A stretch of DNA of 64,000 nt, taken from assembly GCA_934120315.1 (NCBI GenBank), contig CAKOTX010000001.1, forward strand, positions 62,001 to 126,000, in the 5' to 3' direction. How positions within the stretch are numbered: the first letter of the stretch is position 1; each line of letters begins with the position of its first letter. Below are positions 10,440-17,947 of the stretch, in pieces. The DNA comes from an uncultured Clostridia bacterium (GTDB lineage: Bacteria > Bacillota > Clostridia > TANB77 > CAG-508). The notes under the pieces were generated by a model. That model had not been told where the DNA came from. It was given only the letters and a program-made list of their open reading frames with translations, and did not search any database. The position numbers and the translations under genes are program-made.

Positions 10440-11105
10440 AAAATTTAATAATATAGAATTTTATATTGTGGATATAATTTTGTATAAAGTAGGGTAACAT
10501 ATTTTATAAAATTAATATGAATTAAATAAAATGAGCAGGAAAAAAATTACAGTTCAAAATAAAAAAAGTGAAAAAATTTTAATTAAATATAAATTAACAA
10601 GAATATTATATATCCACGTGTAAATGCTGATAAATACAGCACTTTAGGATATATTTATAAATTTAAAATGATTGTAAATTAATATAAAATTTGACTTGCA
10701 AATTTGAAACATAAAAAATTATTTATAAAGATTTTGAACAGTAAAATAAAAAATTTCATTGTAATATTTAAAGAAAATATAAGTATGCAAAATAAGGTTG
10801 AAATTTAAAGCTGGTATAATTTTTGGTAATCATTTAAAGGTTGTTATAAAAATATAATAAAAAATTTACCCTTATTAAATTCTAAATAATAAAAATAAAT
10901 TTAATTAAATCATTATTTAAAATTTAATTAGATAATAAAATTTTTTTATTTTATAAATAATTAATTAAATAAAAATAAAAGTAATTTAAATATAATAATA
11001 AATAAAATATATAAAAATATATTTAATAAAAATTAAATATTAATATAAAATAAAAAACGGTTTATTTAGTTTATTAAAAAATAATAATTTAAATATATTA
11101 ATAAA
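10440..11105. repeat. AT-rich tandem unit, copy C (truncated, about 665 bases)
   Basis: Third copy. The 5' two thirds align with A and B, including the TGCTG/CAGCA hairpin (10625-10629 with 10637-10641) and GTGGATATAAT. The 3' third is shortened: the block beginning TTTCAGATATT in A and B is missing, and the end is diverged. The 3' limit is approximate. No coding sequence is visible. Confidence 0.85.
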
Positions 11106-11136
11106 AAATACTATGTTATTAAAATTAATAGCATAG
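11103..11136 (-). terminator. terminator for the minus-strand proline-rich gene
   Basis: A hairpin (11111-11136; CTATGTTATTAA with TTAATAGCATAG) is followed on the minus strand by TATTTTTTAT. It lies just downstream of the minus-strand gene ending at 11151. Confidence 0.65.
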
Positions 11137-11150
11137 CATTAAAATTAAAT

Positions 11151-11393
11151 TTATTTAAATAAGTAATATATTTTAATATATTTAATAAAATTACTAAAAT
11201 TATTTAAAAAATATTCAACATCATTTAGTGAATTACAAGTATTTTTTTTTATTGCAATAAAATCAAATTTTTTATGAGGATTTTTTTTCTTTTTTGGATT
11301 AGGCGGCTTTGGAGGAGGTGGTGCAGGAGGAGGCGGAGGATTAGATCTAGAATAATTATAAGAAAAAGGTAAATATTTATTAAATTGATTCAT
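11151..11393 (-). CDS. small proline-rich protein of unknown function
   Basis: 80 residues: a Tyr/Asn-rich start, then a run of proline with a few Ala/Lys (residues about 19-33), a Lys-rich patch, and a C-terminal half with possible amphipathic helices. It has its own sigma-A-type promoter (11424-11453) and a terminator on the same strand, which argues that it is real; the ribosome site (GAGTG) is weak. Its plan (Tyr-rich, then Pro-rich) recalls the minus-strand gene at 56628-56918, but the C-termini do not match. No function can be assigned. Confidence 0.5.
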   Translation of the reverse strand: MNQFNKYLPFSYNYSRSNPPPPPAPPPPKPPNPKKKKNPHKKFDFIAIKKNTCNSLNDVEYFLNNFSNFIKYIKIYYLFK

Positions 11394-11423
11394 AAAATCA
11401 CACTCGCTTTTGTTTTTTTATAT

Positions 11424-11453
11424 ATTATATGCAAATAATAATGAAATTGTAAA
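11424..11453 (-). promoter_or_regulatory. sigma-A-type promoter, proline-rich gene
   Basis: On the minus strand TTTACA (11448-11453) and TATAAT (11424-11429) are 18 bases apart, about 30 bases before the start codon at 11393. The -35 side touches the terminator hairpin at 11453-11485. Confidence 0.6.
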
Positions 11454-11485
11454 ACCTCATCCTAATATAAAATTAGGATGAGGTT
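11453..11485 (-). terminator. terminator after the 55-residue membrane protein gene
   Basis: A 14-bp perfect stem (AACCTCATCCTAAT with ATTAGGATGAGGTT) begins 6 bases past the stop of the minus-strand gene at 11492-11659 and is followed by a short T run on that strand. Confidence 0.8.
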
Positions 11486-11491
11486 GTTTTC

Positions 11492-11659
11492 TCAATCTTT
11501 TCCCAAGAAAATTATTACTAGGAAAAAAATAATGAGTATAATCATTAAAACGTACCAATACTTTACCAGAAGGTAAAGTACAACGAAAAAACATACAAGG
11601 CCTGCTATAACTGGAACTATCTCAGGAAGTAATAATAACATCAAAAGCAGGAATGCCAT
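11492..11659 (-). CDS. 55-residue hydrophobic membrane protein
   Basis: On the minus strand, ATG at 11659-11657 to TGA at 11494-11492 gives 55 residues, starting MAFLLLMLLLLPEIVPVIAG and ending VIIFLGKD. AAAGGAG precedes the start by 7-8 bases, an extended -10 (TGGTATAAT) lies at 11713-11721, and a strong terminator follows: a complete one-gene transcription unit. Nearly the whole protein is hydrophobic, probably two membrane helices around a short aromatic turn (KYWYVL). It could be a small membrane regulator, a holin-like protein or a toxin-like peptide; nothing in the sequence decides this. It is divergent from rsmI, with overlapping promoters. Confidence 0.75.
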   Translation of the reverse strand: MAFLLLMLLLLPEIVPVIAGLVCFFVVLYLLVKYWYVLMIILIIFFLVIIFLGKD

Positions 11660-11712
11660 TGTAAATGCTCCTTTCTGATATATTTTTTTGATTTAATACG
11701 ATTTACAGCATT

Positions 11713-11721
11713 ATTATACCA
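11713..11721 (-). promoter_or_regulatory. extended -10 promoter of the small membrane protein gene
   Basis: TGGTATAAT on the minus strand (-10 at 11713-11718), with no good -35 element. It lies back-to-back with the rsmI promoter at 11728-11756. Confidence 0.6.
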
Positions 11722-11727
11722 CAAAAT

Positions 11728-11756
11728 TTGCAAAAATGATAGTATTATGTTAAAAT
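11728..11756 (+). promoter_or_regulatory. sigma-A-type promoter of rsmI
   Basis: TTGCAA (11728-11733), 17 bases, TAAAAT (11751-11756). Transcription would start near 11763, which rules out translation from the upstream in-frame ATG at 11747. Confidence 0.7.
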
Positions 11757-11785
11757 ATTATTGCATAAAAAGGAGAGGAATGAAA

Positions 11786-12607
11786 ATGAGTGGAAAATTA
11801 TATATAGTAGCGACTCCGATAGGAAATTTAGAAGATATAACTTTAAGAGCTTTAAATGTTTTAAGAGAAGTTGATGTTATTGCTGCAGAAGATACAAGAC
11901 AAACTTTAAAACTATTGAATCATTTTGAAATTTCAAAGCCTTTAATTAGTTATCATAGGCATAATGAGGATATAAAAAGTAATTTATTAATTGAAAAATT
12001 AAATAATGGTGAAAATATAGCATTAGTTTCAGATGCAGGAACACCTGGAATTTGTGATCCTGGCGAAGAAGTAATAAAAAAATCAATAGAAGAAGGTATT
12101 GCAGTAATACCAATTCCTGGAGCTTGCGCAATGATAAATGCATTAATTGCTTCTGGATTACCTACAAAAGAATTTAATTTTTTAGGTTTTTTACCTTTAA
12201 ATAAAAAATTAAGAAAAGAAAAATTAAATGAAATAGAAAATTCTGAAAAAACAATTATAATTTATGAAGCACCACACAAAATGAAAACTACTTTATTGGA
12301 TTTAAAAAATATATTAAAAAATAGAAAAATTGTTTTAGCAAGAGAATTAACTAAAATTCATGAGGAATTTATTAGAAAAGATATTGAGGAATTATTACAA
12401 GAAATTGATGACTTAAAAGGGGAAATGATTTTAATTATAGAAGGAAATAAAGTAGAAGATAAAGAAGAAAATGGATTAAATAATTTATCTTTAGAAGAGC
12501 ATTATAAATATTATGAAAAACAAGGATTAGATAAAAAAGAAATAATAAAAAAAATAGCTAAAGATAGAAATGTAAGTAAAAACGAAATTTATATGAAATT
12601 TATTTAA
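11786..12607 (+). CDS. rsmI: 16S rRNA 2'-O-methyltransferase RsmI
   Basis: 273 residues from the ATG at 11786, which has AAGGAGAGG 8 bases upstream; the ATG at 11780 is too close to that site and 11747 lies before the transcription start. The start MSGKLYIVATPIGNLEDIT is the RsmI signature, followed by AAEDTRQT, VSDAGTPGICDPG (SAM-binding loop) and PIPGACA. The enzyme methylates the ribose of C1402 in 16S rRNA using SAM, in the decoding centre. The length is typical. Pairing with abrB is seen in the Bacillus origin region too, but here the two genes are convergent. Confidence 0.97.
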   Translation: MSGKLYIVATPIGNLEDITLRALNVLREVDVIAAEDTRQTLKLLNHFEISKPLISYHRHNEDIKSNLLIEKLNNGENIALVSDAGTPGICDPGEEVIKKSIEEGIAVIPIPGACAMINALIASGLPTKEFNFLGFLPLNKKLRKEKLNEIENSEKTIIIYEAPHKMKTTLLDLKNILKNRKIVLARELTKIHEEFIRKDIEELLQEIDDLKGEMILIIEGNKVEDKEENGLNNLSLEEHYKYYEKQGLDKKEIIKKIAKDRNVSKNEIYMKFI

Positions 12608-12634
12608 AAAAGGATATCATATGATATCCTTTTT
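12607..12634. terminator. bidirectional terminator between rsmI and abrB
   Basis: A fully palindromic hairpin (AAAAAGGATATCAT with ATGATATCCTTTTT) has a T run on both strands. It serves both convergent genes. Confidence 0.9.
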
Positions 12635-12635
12635 A

Positions 12636-12896
12636 TTATTCTTCTTCACTCATATCTATATCAGATAATTTTTGAGCACATTTTGTGCAAACTAATTTAT
12701 CTTTATAAGAAATTAAATTTTTTGAATTTCCGCAAAAAATACAATTTGGTTCATATTTTTTTAATATAATAGAAGAACCGTCTACATATATTTCAATAGG
12801 ATCTTTTTCAGCAATGTCAAATTTATTTCTAATTTCTATAGGGATAACAACTCTTCCTAGTTCATCAACTTTTCTAACAATTCCTGTTGATTTCAT
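12636..12896 (-). CDS. abrB: AbrB/SpoVT-type transition-state regulator with zinc-ribbon-like C-terminus
   Basis: 86 residues; AAGGAGGATGAATT precedes the ATG. Residues 1-48 (MKSTGIVRKVDELGRVVIPI onward) are almost the textbook AbrB swapped-hairpin DNA-binding domain. Instead of the Bacillus C-terminal dimer domain it has C52-x2-C55 and C70-x2-C73, a likely zinc-binding ribbon found in clostridial AbrB proteins. In Bacillus AbrB represses stationary-phase genes during growth and is itself repressed by Spo0A. A strong promoter lies at 12934-12962. Confidence 0.93.
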   Translation of the reverse strand: MKSTGIVRKVDELGRVVIPIEIRNKFDIAEKDPIEIYVDGSSIILKKYEPNCIFCGNSKNLISYKDKLVCTKCAQKLSDIDMSEEE

Positions 12897-12933
12897 AATT
12901 CATCCTCCTTAAACATATAATCAATTCATTATT

Positions 12934-12962
12934 ATGATAACATAGATAATAAAATTGGTCAA
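12934..12962 (-). promoter_or_regulatory. sigma-A-type promoter of abrB
   Basis: On the minus strand TTGACC (12957-12962), 17 bases, TATCAT (12934-12939). No clear Spo0A box is visible beside it. Confidence 0.7.
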
Positions 12963-13040
12963 TAAAAATTTCAAAATATTGTAAAAAATATTGTTATATT
13001 TTTGCAATTTGTATAATATATATGTAAAGATGGAGGAGAA

Positions 13041-13622
13041 ATGTTAAATATATTATGGCCAATTTTTATAATAATATCAATAATTTTTGCGATATTTTCT
13101 GGAAATATTGAAGAAATAAATAATTCTATTTTTGAATCTACACAAAGTGCTATTAATTTAACATTAACATTACTGGGAGCGACTTGCTTGTGGAGTGGAA
13201 TAATGGAAATTGCATCCAAAACAGAAATAATAAAAAAATTATCTAAAATATTAAATAAAATAACAAAAAAATTTTTCTATGATTTAAATTCTGAATCAAA
13301 ATCTTATAATAATATAATTATGAATATTATTGCTAATATTTTAGGACTAGGGAATGCAGCTACTCCATTGGGGTTAAAGGCAATGAGTGAATTACAAAAA
13401 GAAAATAATGAAAAAGAAAGATTGTCTGATAATATGATGATGCTTATTGTTCTAAATACAGCTTCTTTACAAATAATTCCAACTACAGTCATTGCTGTTA
13501 GGAGTTCATTAGGTTCAAGTAATCCTACTCAAATAATTGTTCCAGTATGGATTGCTACAATAGGTGCTGCTTTTGTTGGGATATTTGTTGCTAAAATTAT
13601 AATTAGAGTTACGAGAAATTGA
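13041..13622 (+). CDS. spmA: spore maturation protein A (SpmA)
   Basis: 193 residues; ATGGAGGAG lies just before the ATG. It is a nucleoside-recognition (Gate)-domain membrane protein with about five helices. GLGNAATPLGLKAM and the later MLIVLNTASLQIIPTTVIAVR are the conserved core of SpmA. With SpmB it is needed for spore core dehydration and heat resistance in Bacillus and Clostridium. spmB starts 10 bases on. A -10-like TATAAT lies at 13012 but its -35 spacing (15) is poor, and a sporulation sigma factor may be used. Confidence 0.96.
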   Translation: MLNILWPIFIIISIIFAIFSGNIEEINNSIFESTQSAINLTLTLLGATCLWSGIMEIASKTEIIKKLSKILNKITKKFFYDLNSESKSYNNIIMNIIANILGLGNAATPLGLKAMSELQKENNEKERLSDNMMMLIVLNTASLQIIPTTVIAVRSSLGSSNPTQIIVPVWIATIGAAFVGIFVAKIIIRVTRN

Positions 13623-13632
13623 AAGGAATTTT

Positions 13633-14166
13633 ATGAATGTTATAAATTATATTTCTACTTTGGCTGTGCCAATTACTATTTTATTTATAATTCTATATGC
13701 TGTTAAAGAAAAGATTGAGATATTTGATTTATTTTTAAAGGGAGCTACAGAGGGGATTGAAATAACTTTGAAAATTTTTCCTACTCTTATTGGATTATTT
13801 TTGGCTATAGGAATGCTTAACAGTTCAGGAATATTAGATTTTACGACAATGATAATTTCTCCAGTATTAAATTTAATAGGATTTCCAAAAGAAATTGTTC
13901 CGTTAGCAATATTACGTCCGATTTCTGGCAGTGCCTCTATGGCAATTGCAACTAATATTATAAAGCAAAATGGAGTAGATTCTTTTATTGGTATATTAGC
14001 AGCTGTTATTATGGGTTCCACAGAAACTACATTATATACAATAGCAGTATATACAAGCAGTGTTAAGATAAAAGATACAAGAGGAATAATAATAGCTTGT
14101 CTAGCTGCAGATATTACAGGAATAGTGGTTTCTTTTTTTGTCTGTAAATTAATAATAGGAATGTAA
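13633..14166 (+). CDS. spmB: spore maturation protein B (SpmB)
   Basis: 177 residues with AAAGGAA upstream. It is also a Gate-domain membrane protein: LRPISGSASMAIATNIIKQNG and MGSTETTLYTIAVY are family hallmarks. It forms an operon and probably a complex with SpmA. No clear terminator follows; instead a Spo0A box and a promoter begin 10 bases past the stop. Confidence 0.96.
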   Translation: MNVINYISTLAVPITILFIILYAVKEKIEIFDLFLKGATEGIEITLKIFPTLIGLFLAIGMLNSSGILDFTTMIISPVLNLIGFPKEIVPLAILRPISGSASMAIATNIIKQNGVDSFIGILAAVIMGSTETTLYTIAVYTSSVKIKDTRGIIIACLAADITGIVVSFFVCKLIIGM

Positions 14167-14176
14167 GGTCGATTTT

Positions 14177-14224
14177 TGTCGAACGATTTTTCTTGACATA
14201 TGAAAAAAATGGGTGTACTATAAT
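14177..14224 (+). promoter_or_regulatory. Spo0A box plus sigma-A-type promoter downstream of spmB
   Basis: TGTCGAA, a perfect Spo0A box, lies at 14177-14183. TTGACA (14193-14198), 17 bases and TACTAT (14216-14221, overlapping TATAAT at 14219-14224) follow. No gene of credible length lies downstream on this strand before walJ, which is convergent, so the promoter may drive a non-coding RNA. Confidence 0.55.
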
Positions 14225-14461
14225 GACAGAAAGAAAATTAATTCAAAGATTTTTTTGTAATAAAGTTTTTAATCTTGTAAAGGAAATAATTAATAATTCC
14301 CCATAAATAAAATTTATAAATAATTTCCTTGATTTATATCTTAATAATTATTGCTAAATTTTTTGATAAAATATTACACTAAGTTTAGGCCCCTAATCCT
14401 AATTAGTAATAAATATAATACCCCTAAAAATTATATGATATCAAAATTATTTCCTTTACAA
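14225..14461 (+). ncRNA. candidate non-coding RNA bounded by a perfect 17-bp inverted repeat
   Basis: This 300-base stretch between spmB and walJ has no good gene. It contains TTGTAAAGGAAATAATT (14275-14291) and its exact reverse complement (14445-14461), which would close a 153-base loop. A Spo0A box and a TTGACA promoter lie upstream. It could be an RNA, a small miniature transposon (no target duplication is visible), or a convergent-end structure. No T-run terminator is visible. Confidence 0.35.
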
Positions 14462-14473
14462 AACCAATATAAA

Positions 14474-15268
14474 TTATAAAGTAATTAAATTACCTGGACA
14501 ATCTCTACTTGCAACAGACAGGCTTAATGAATCATTATTAGCATTATTGCTAATTAATTCGTCAACTACTGTTTGATAGGCAAGAGCAGGAAAATTACTT
14601 TCTTTACTTAAATGCCCAAGCATTGCAGTTTTTAAATTACCGTTTTTTGTTAAATATGTAATTGTTTTTCCGGCCATTGTATTAGATAAATGTCCATTTT
14701 CACTTGCAATTCTAGATTTTAATTTAAATGGATAAGCACAACATTTTAATACTTCTGTATCATAATTAGATTCTAATAATATAAATTTACTACCTTCTAA
14801 TTTATCAACAATTGCTTTAGTCATATGACCAATATCTGTTGCGATACTTATTTGAGTGTCATTATCTTTTATTATGTTGAATCCGCAAGGATTTGCAGCA
14901 TCATGAGGTATACTAAAAGGCAAAACTTCTAAATCCTCTATAAAGAATTTTTCATTTGGGTTAAAAAAATTAATGTTTTTTTCTGATATTTTTTCTGTTT
15001 GTTTTGGCATTGCATCAAATGTTTCTTTTGTAGCAAAAACCGGAATATCAAATTTTCTTGATATTGTTGATAATCCCTTTATATGGTCTGCATGTTCATG
15101 AGTTACTAAAATAGCATTAATTGAAGAAGGATTAACTTCAATAGAATTTAAAGCTTCTTCAATTTTCTTACAACTCATACCTGCGTCTACAAGGATTTTT
15201 GTATTTTCACTTTCTACAAATAAACTATTTCCACTGCTTCCACTATATAAACTACAAAAATTTAGCAT
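14474..15268 (-). CDS. walJ: metallo-beta-lactamase-fold hydrolase, WalJ/YycJ family
   Basis: 264 residues. H57-E-H59-A-D61-H62 (THEHADH) is the metal-binding motif; the N-terminus LYSGSSGNSLFVE and the C-terminal GHLSKESNFPALA are typical of YycJ/WalJ. These proteins are 5'-3' DNA exonucleases linked to mismatch repair and genome stability, and in Bacillus sit in the walRK operon. Here the gene follows murA by 21 bases and is probably co-transcribed with it. The ribosome site (AGAAAGAAG) is weak, which fits coupling to murA. Confidence 0.92.
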   Translation of the reverse strand: MLNFCSLYSGSSGNSLFVESENTKILVDAGMSCKKIEEALNSIEVNPSSINAILVTHEHADHIKGLSTISRKFDIPVFATKETFDAMPKQTEKISEKNINFFNPNEKFFIEDLEVLPFSIPHDAANPCGFNIIKDNDTQISIATDIGHMTKAIVDKLEGSKFILLESNYDTEVLKCCAYPFKLKSRIASENGHLSNTMAGKTITYLTKNGNLKTAMLGHLSKESNFPALAYQTVVDELISNNANNDSLSLSVASRDCPGNLITL

Positions 15269-15289
15269 ATGTATTTCTTCTTTCTAATG

Positions 15290-16549
15290 TTATTCTGTAA
15301 CTCTTTCTATTTTTGCACCTAGATTTCTGAATTTTTCTTCTATATTTTCATATCCTCTGTCTATGTGCTCTAAATTGTATATTTCAGTTTTTCCTTCTGC
15401 TATTATTCCAGCAATGATTAAGGCTGCACCAGCACGTAAATCTGACGAATATACAGGTGAACCATATAATTGTTCAACACCTTCAAAAAATGCTGATTTT
15501 CCTTGAGCTGTAATATTTGCACCCATCTTATTTAGTTCTTCTGTATATTGGAATCTTGATTCCCAGATGTTTTCAATTATTCTGCTAGTACCATTTGCGA
15601 TAGATAGAACTACTCCCATTTGTGGTTGTAAATCTGTTGGAAAACCAGGATATGGCTGTGTTTTTATAATTGCTTTATTTGGTCTTTGGTCACACCAAAC
15701 TCTTATTTCGTCTCCAAAGTCTTCAACATGACCACCAATTTCAAGTATTTTTGCTGTAAGTGATTCTAAGTGTTTTGTTATACAATTTTTTATTAATATA
15801 TCTCCTTGAGATCCTACGGCTGCAAGCATAAATGTACCTGCTTCTATTTGATCTGGAACAATAGAATATGTACTATTTCCAGTTAACTTTTTTACACCAT
15901 TAATTTTGATTACATCTGTTCCTGCACCACGAATATCTGCTCCCATTGTATTTAAGAAGTTTGCAACATCAACAATGTGTGGCTCTCTTGCAGCATTATC
16001 TATAATTGTTGTTCCTTCTGCTAAAACAGATGCTAGCATTACATTTATTGTAGCTCCAACTGAAACAACATCCATGTAGATTGATGTTCCAACTAATTTT
16101 TCTGCTGATGCTGAGATTTTTCCTTGAGCAACGTCTACTTTTGCTCCAAGAGCTTCAAATCCTTTTATATGTTGATCAATAGGTCTAGCTCCTAATTGAC
16201 ATCCGCCAGGCATTCCTACAGAAATTTTTCCGGTTCTACCAAGCATGCTTCCTATTATATAATAAGATGCTCTAAATTTGCTTGTTAATTCTTCAGATGC
16301 TTCTGTTTTGGTAATATTTCTTGTATCTATTGTTATTTCATTTTGTGTATTCCATGCTATTTTTGCACCAAGTCCTTCTAATATTTCGCAAGATTTTTTT
16401 ACATCACTTATATTAGGTAAATTTTCTATTGTACAAATTCCATCTATTAAAAGTGTTGCAGGTAAAATTGCTACTGCAGCATTTTTTGCACCACTTATTG
16501 TTACTTCTCCTTTTAAAGGCGTTTTTCCAGTGATAACTAATTTTTCCAA
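15290..16549 (-). CDS. murA: UDP-N-acetylglucosamine 1-carboxyvinyltransferase
   Basis: 419 residues from a TTG codon at 16549-16547; AAGGAGG stands 6-7 bases before it. Catalytic Lys22-Asn23 (GAKNAAVAIL) and the enolpyruvyl-binding Cys117 in GGCQLGARPIDQH are present, so the enzyme should be fosfomycin-sensitive. It transfers enolpyruvate from PEP to UDP-GlcNAc, the first committed step of peptidoglycan synthesis, in the cytoplasm. Promoter at 16583-16611. This is one of the few genes in the window with a TTG start. Confidence 0.97.
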   Translation of the reverse strand: MEKLVITGKTPLKGEVTISGAKNAAVAILPATLLIDGICTIENLPNISDVKKSCEILEGLGAKIAWNTQNEITIDTRNITKTEASEELTSKFRASYYIIGSMLGRTGKISVGMPGGCQLGARPIDQHIKGFEALGAKVDVAQGKISASAEKLVGTSIYMDVVSVGATINVMLASVLAEGTTIIDNAAREPHIVDVANFLNTMGADIRGAGTDVIKINGVKKLTGNSTYSIVPDQIEAGTFMLAAVGSQGDILIKNCITKHLESLTAKILEIGGHVEDFGDEIRVWCDQRPNKAIIKTQPYPGFPTDLQPQMGVVLSIANGTSRIIENIWESRFQYTEELNKMGANITAQGKSAFFEGVEQLYGSPVYSSDLRAGAALIIAGIIAEGKTEIYNLEHIDRGYENIEEKFRNLGAKIERVTE

Positions 16550-16582
16550 AAGTATTCCTCCTTAAAATTTTCTTTCGTAAGA

Positions 16583-16611
16583 AATATATCATAAAAACTC
16601 AAAGATTACAA
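16583..16611 (-). promoter_or_regulatory. sigma-A-type promoter of murA-walJ
   Basis: On the minus strand TTGTAA (16606-16611), 17 bases, TATATT (16583-16588), about 35 bases before the TTG start. Confidence 0.55.
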
Positions 16612-16642
16612 CAGTTTTTTGGGAGAAAGTAAAATAAAAGTA

Positions 16643-17290
16643 CTACTTATTTTTACTTATGGTAAATAGATTATTTTCGGCAAAAACTTCTATAAGCTTG
16701 AATTTTAACTTGATATCAGGTTTTTTGGAATCTGATATTATATCATAAGATTCTTTTTGAAGATTGTCTTGTAAATTTTCTTTTGCATTATCATTAACAA
16801 CTCCAGAAGAAACATCAATAAAGCAAAGAGATGGGAACATTACACACCACCAATTTTTTCCTTTTGCTTCACCAATTTCAACTCTTAATGCGTCGTAATA
16901 TCCGGCAGGTAAAGAGATATCACCATAATTTTTTGTAGGAAAATAAAAATTATCAATATTTATTTTGGCAGTATAGTCATATCCATTTTCTTTGATTGTT
17001 TGTTCTGCAATTTTTTGAAAATCATCTTTGTGTTCATTAGCAATAGAAATTGCTTCTTGTTTGGTTGAACAATTTGAGCATAATCCGTTCATGTAGTTCA
17101 ATAATGAATCTCTGACTTTTAATTTTAAATTTTGATCTTCTTCACTATTGCTATTTGCTAATACATGTAATCTAAATACAGCAGTAGATAAATTGTTTGA
17201 TATTGCAGTTGCATAACTTTGTGCTGATAAAAAAACATATACAAATAATAAAAAAGTTAATAATATAATTTTTTTGAATTTTATTTTCAT
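16643..17290 (-). CDS. spoIIR: stage II sporulation protein R (SpoIIR)
   Basis: 215 residues from the ATG at 17290, chosen because GGAGGAATT stands directly before it; an upstream ATG at 17308 has none. A signal/anchor helix covers residues about 7-25. The conserved FRLHVLANSNSEEDQ and LPAGYYDALRVEIGEAKGKN / WWCVMFPSLCFID mark SpoIIR. It is made in the forespore under sigma-F, is exported to the intermembrane space, and triggers SpoIIGA to process pro-sigma-E in the mother cell. It is on the same strand as murA, 93 bases upstream of it, but expression is probably separate. Confidence 0.95.
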   Translation of the reverse strand: MKIKFKKIILLTFLLFVYVFLSAQSYATAISNNLSTAVFRLHVLANSNSEEDQNLKLKVRDSLLNYMNGLCSNCSTKQEAISIANEHKDDFQKIAEQTIKENGYDYTAKINIDNFYFPTKNYGDISLPAGYYDALRVEIGEAKGKNWWCVMFPSLCFIDVSSGVVNDNAKENLQDNLQKESYDIISDSKKPDIKLKFKLIEVFAENNLFTISKNK

Positions 17291-17379
17291 AATTCCTCCT
17301 AAAAACATTTTTGTAAAAATATATCTTTAAAATAATTATTAGCCAAAAAAAATAAATTATACATTTGGAGGAAAAAATC

Positions 17380-17408
17380 TTGACAATGAAAATATAATAT
17401 GGTAAAAT
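17380..17408 (+). promoter_or_regulatory. sigma-A-type promoter
   Basis: TTGACA (17380-17385), 17 bases, TAAAAT (17403-17408), 28 bases before the ATG at 17437. Confidence 0.75.
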
Positions 17409-17436
17409 TTACCAGTAAACAATTGGAGGGGAAGAT

Positions 17437-17865
17437 ATGATTGTTGAAAACAAAAGATTAGAAAAATTATGTTGTTTTTATGTAAGTGAGTTTCATCTGG
17501 AAATGATTTTGTTACCATATATTAATAAATCATTAGATGAAAATAAAAAAATATTTATAGTGTCAGAAATTAATTTAGAAAAAAGTTTAGGAATTTTAAT
17601 GTCAAAAATAAATTTAAAAGAAAATCGAAAAAATGAAATATTAAATCTTAATTGGAAAAATAATAGTATTAGAAATGTAGAAAATAATTCAGTAATTATA
17701 ATAGTAGGAAAAAGTAAATTTATAAAAAATATTAATGAACAATTAAAAATTGAAAATAGCGTAATTGTTGATTGTTATAATTTTGAAGAAATACAAGATA
17801 AGTCTACGGAAATATTGAAAGGATATGAGAAAAATTTAAATACTAGTGGAATACAAGATATTTAA
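17437..17865 (+). CDS. unknown 142-residue protein, possibly MEDS-like sensory domain
   Basis: ATG with GGAGGGGAAGAT upstream and a good promoter at 17380. I do not recognise the family firmly. The N-terminus (CCFYVSEFHLEMILLPYINKSLDENKK) loosely resembles MEDS domains (DcmR-type, RecA-like fold), where a phrase such as FY.SE..L...L.PY...GL...E is usual. Later strands (SVIIIVG, SVIVDCYNF) would fit an alpha/beta fold. There are no membrane helices. It lies 37 bases before the glycosyltransferase transcript; whether they work together is unknown. Confidence 0.75.
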   Translation: MIVENKRLEKLCCFYVSEFHLEMILLPYINKSLDENKKIFIVSEINLEKSLGILMSKINLKENRKNEILNLNWKNNSIRNVENNSVIIIVGKSKFIKNINEQLKIENSVIVDCYNFEEIQDKSTEILKGYEKNLNTSGIQDI

Positions 17866-17947
17866 AAAAATTGTCAAAAAAGGTTGTAATTAGTAAAAAT
17901 ACATGATAGAATCGAAAAAAACATATAATAAAGAAGGAATAAGAAAT

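Noticed and set aside
9631..10475. DnaA-box-like TGTGGATAT in repeat copies B and C, suggesting an origin
   Set aside because: Only one per copy, one mismatch to consensus, absent from copy A, and no dnaA/dnaN nearby.
8765..11105. CRISPR array
   Set aside because: The period is about 837 bases with no short repeat-spacer pattern and no cas genes.
14223..14306. 27-codon frame starting MTERKLIQRF after the Spo0A-box promoter
   Set aside because: The ATG overlaps the -10 element so it could not be in the transcript with a leader; no ribosome site.
16278..16565. 95-residue plus-strand frame antisense to murA
   Set aside because: murA is intact on the minus strand; the frame is a shadow with no ribosome site.
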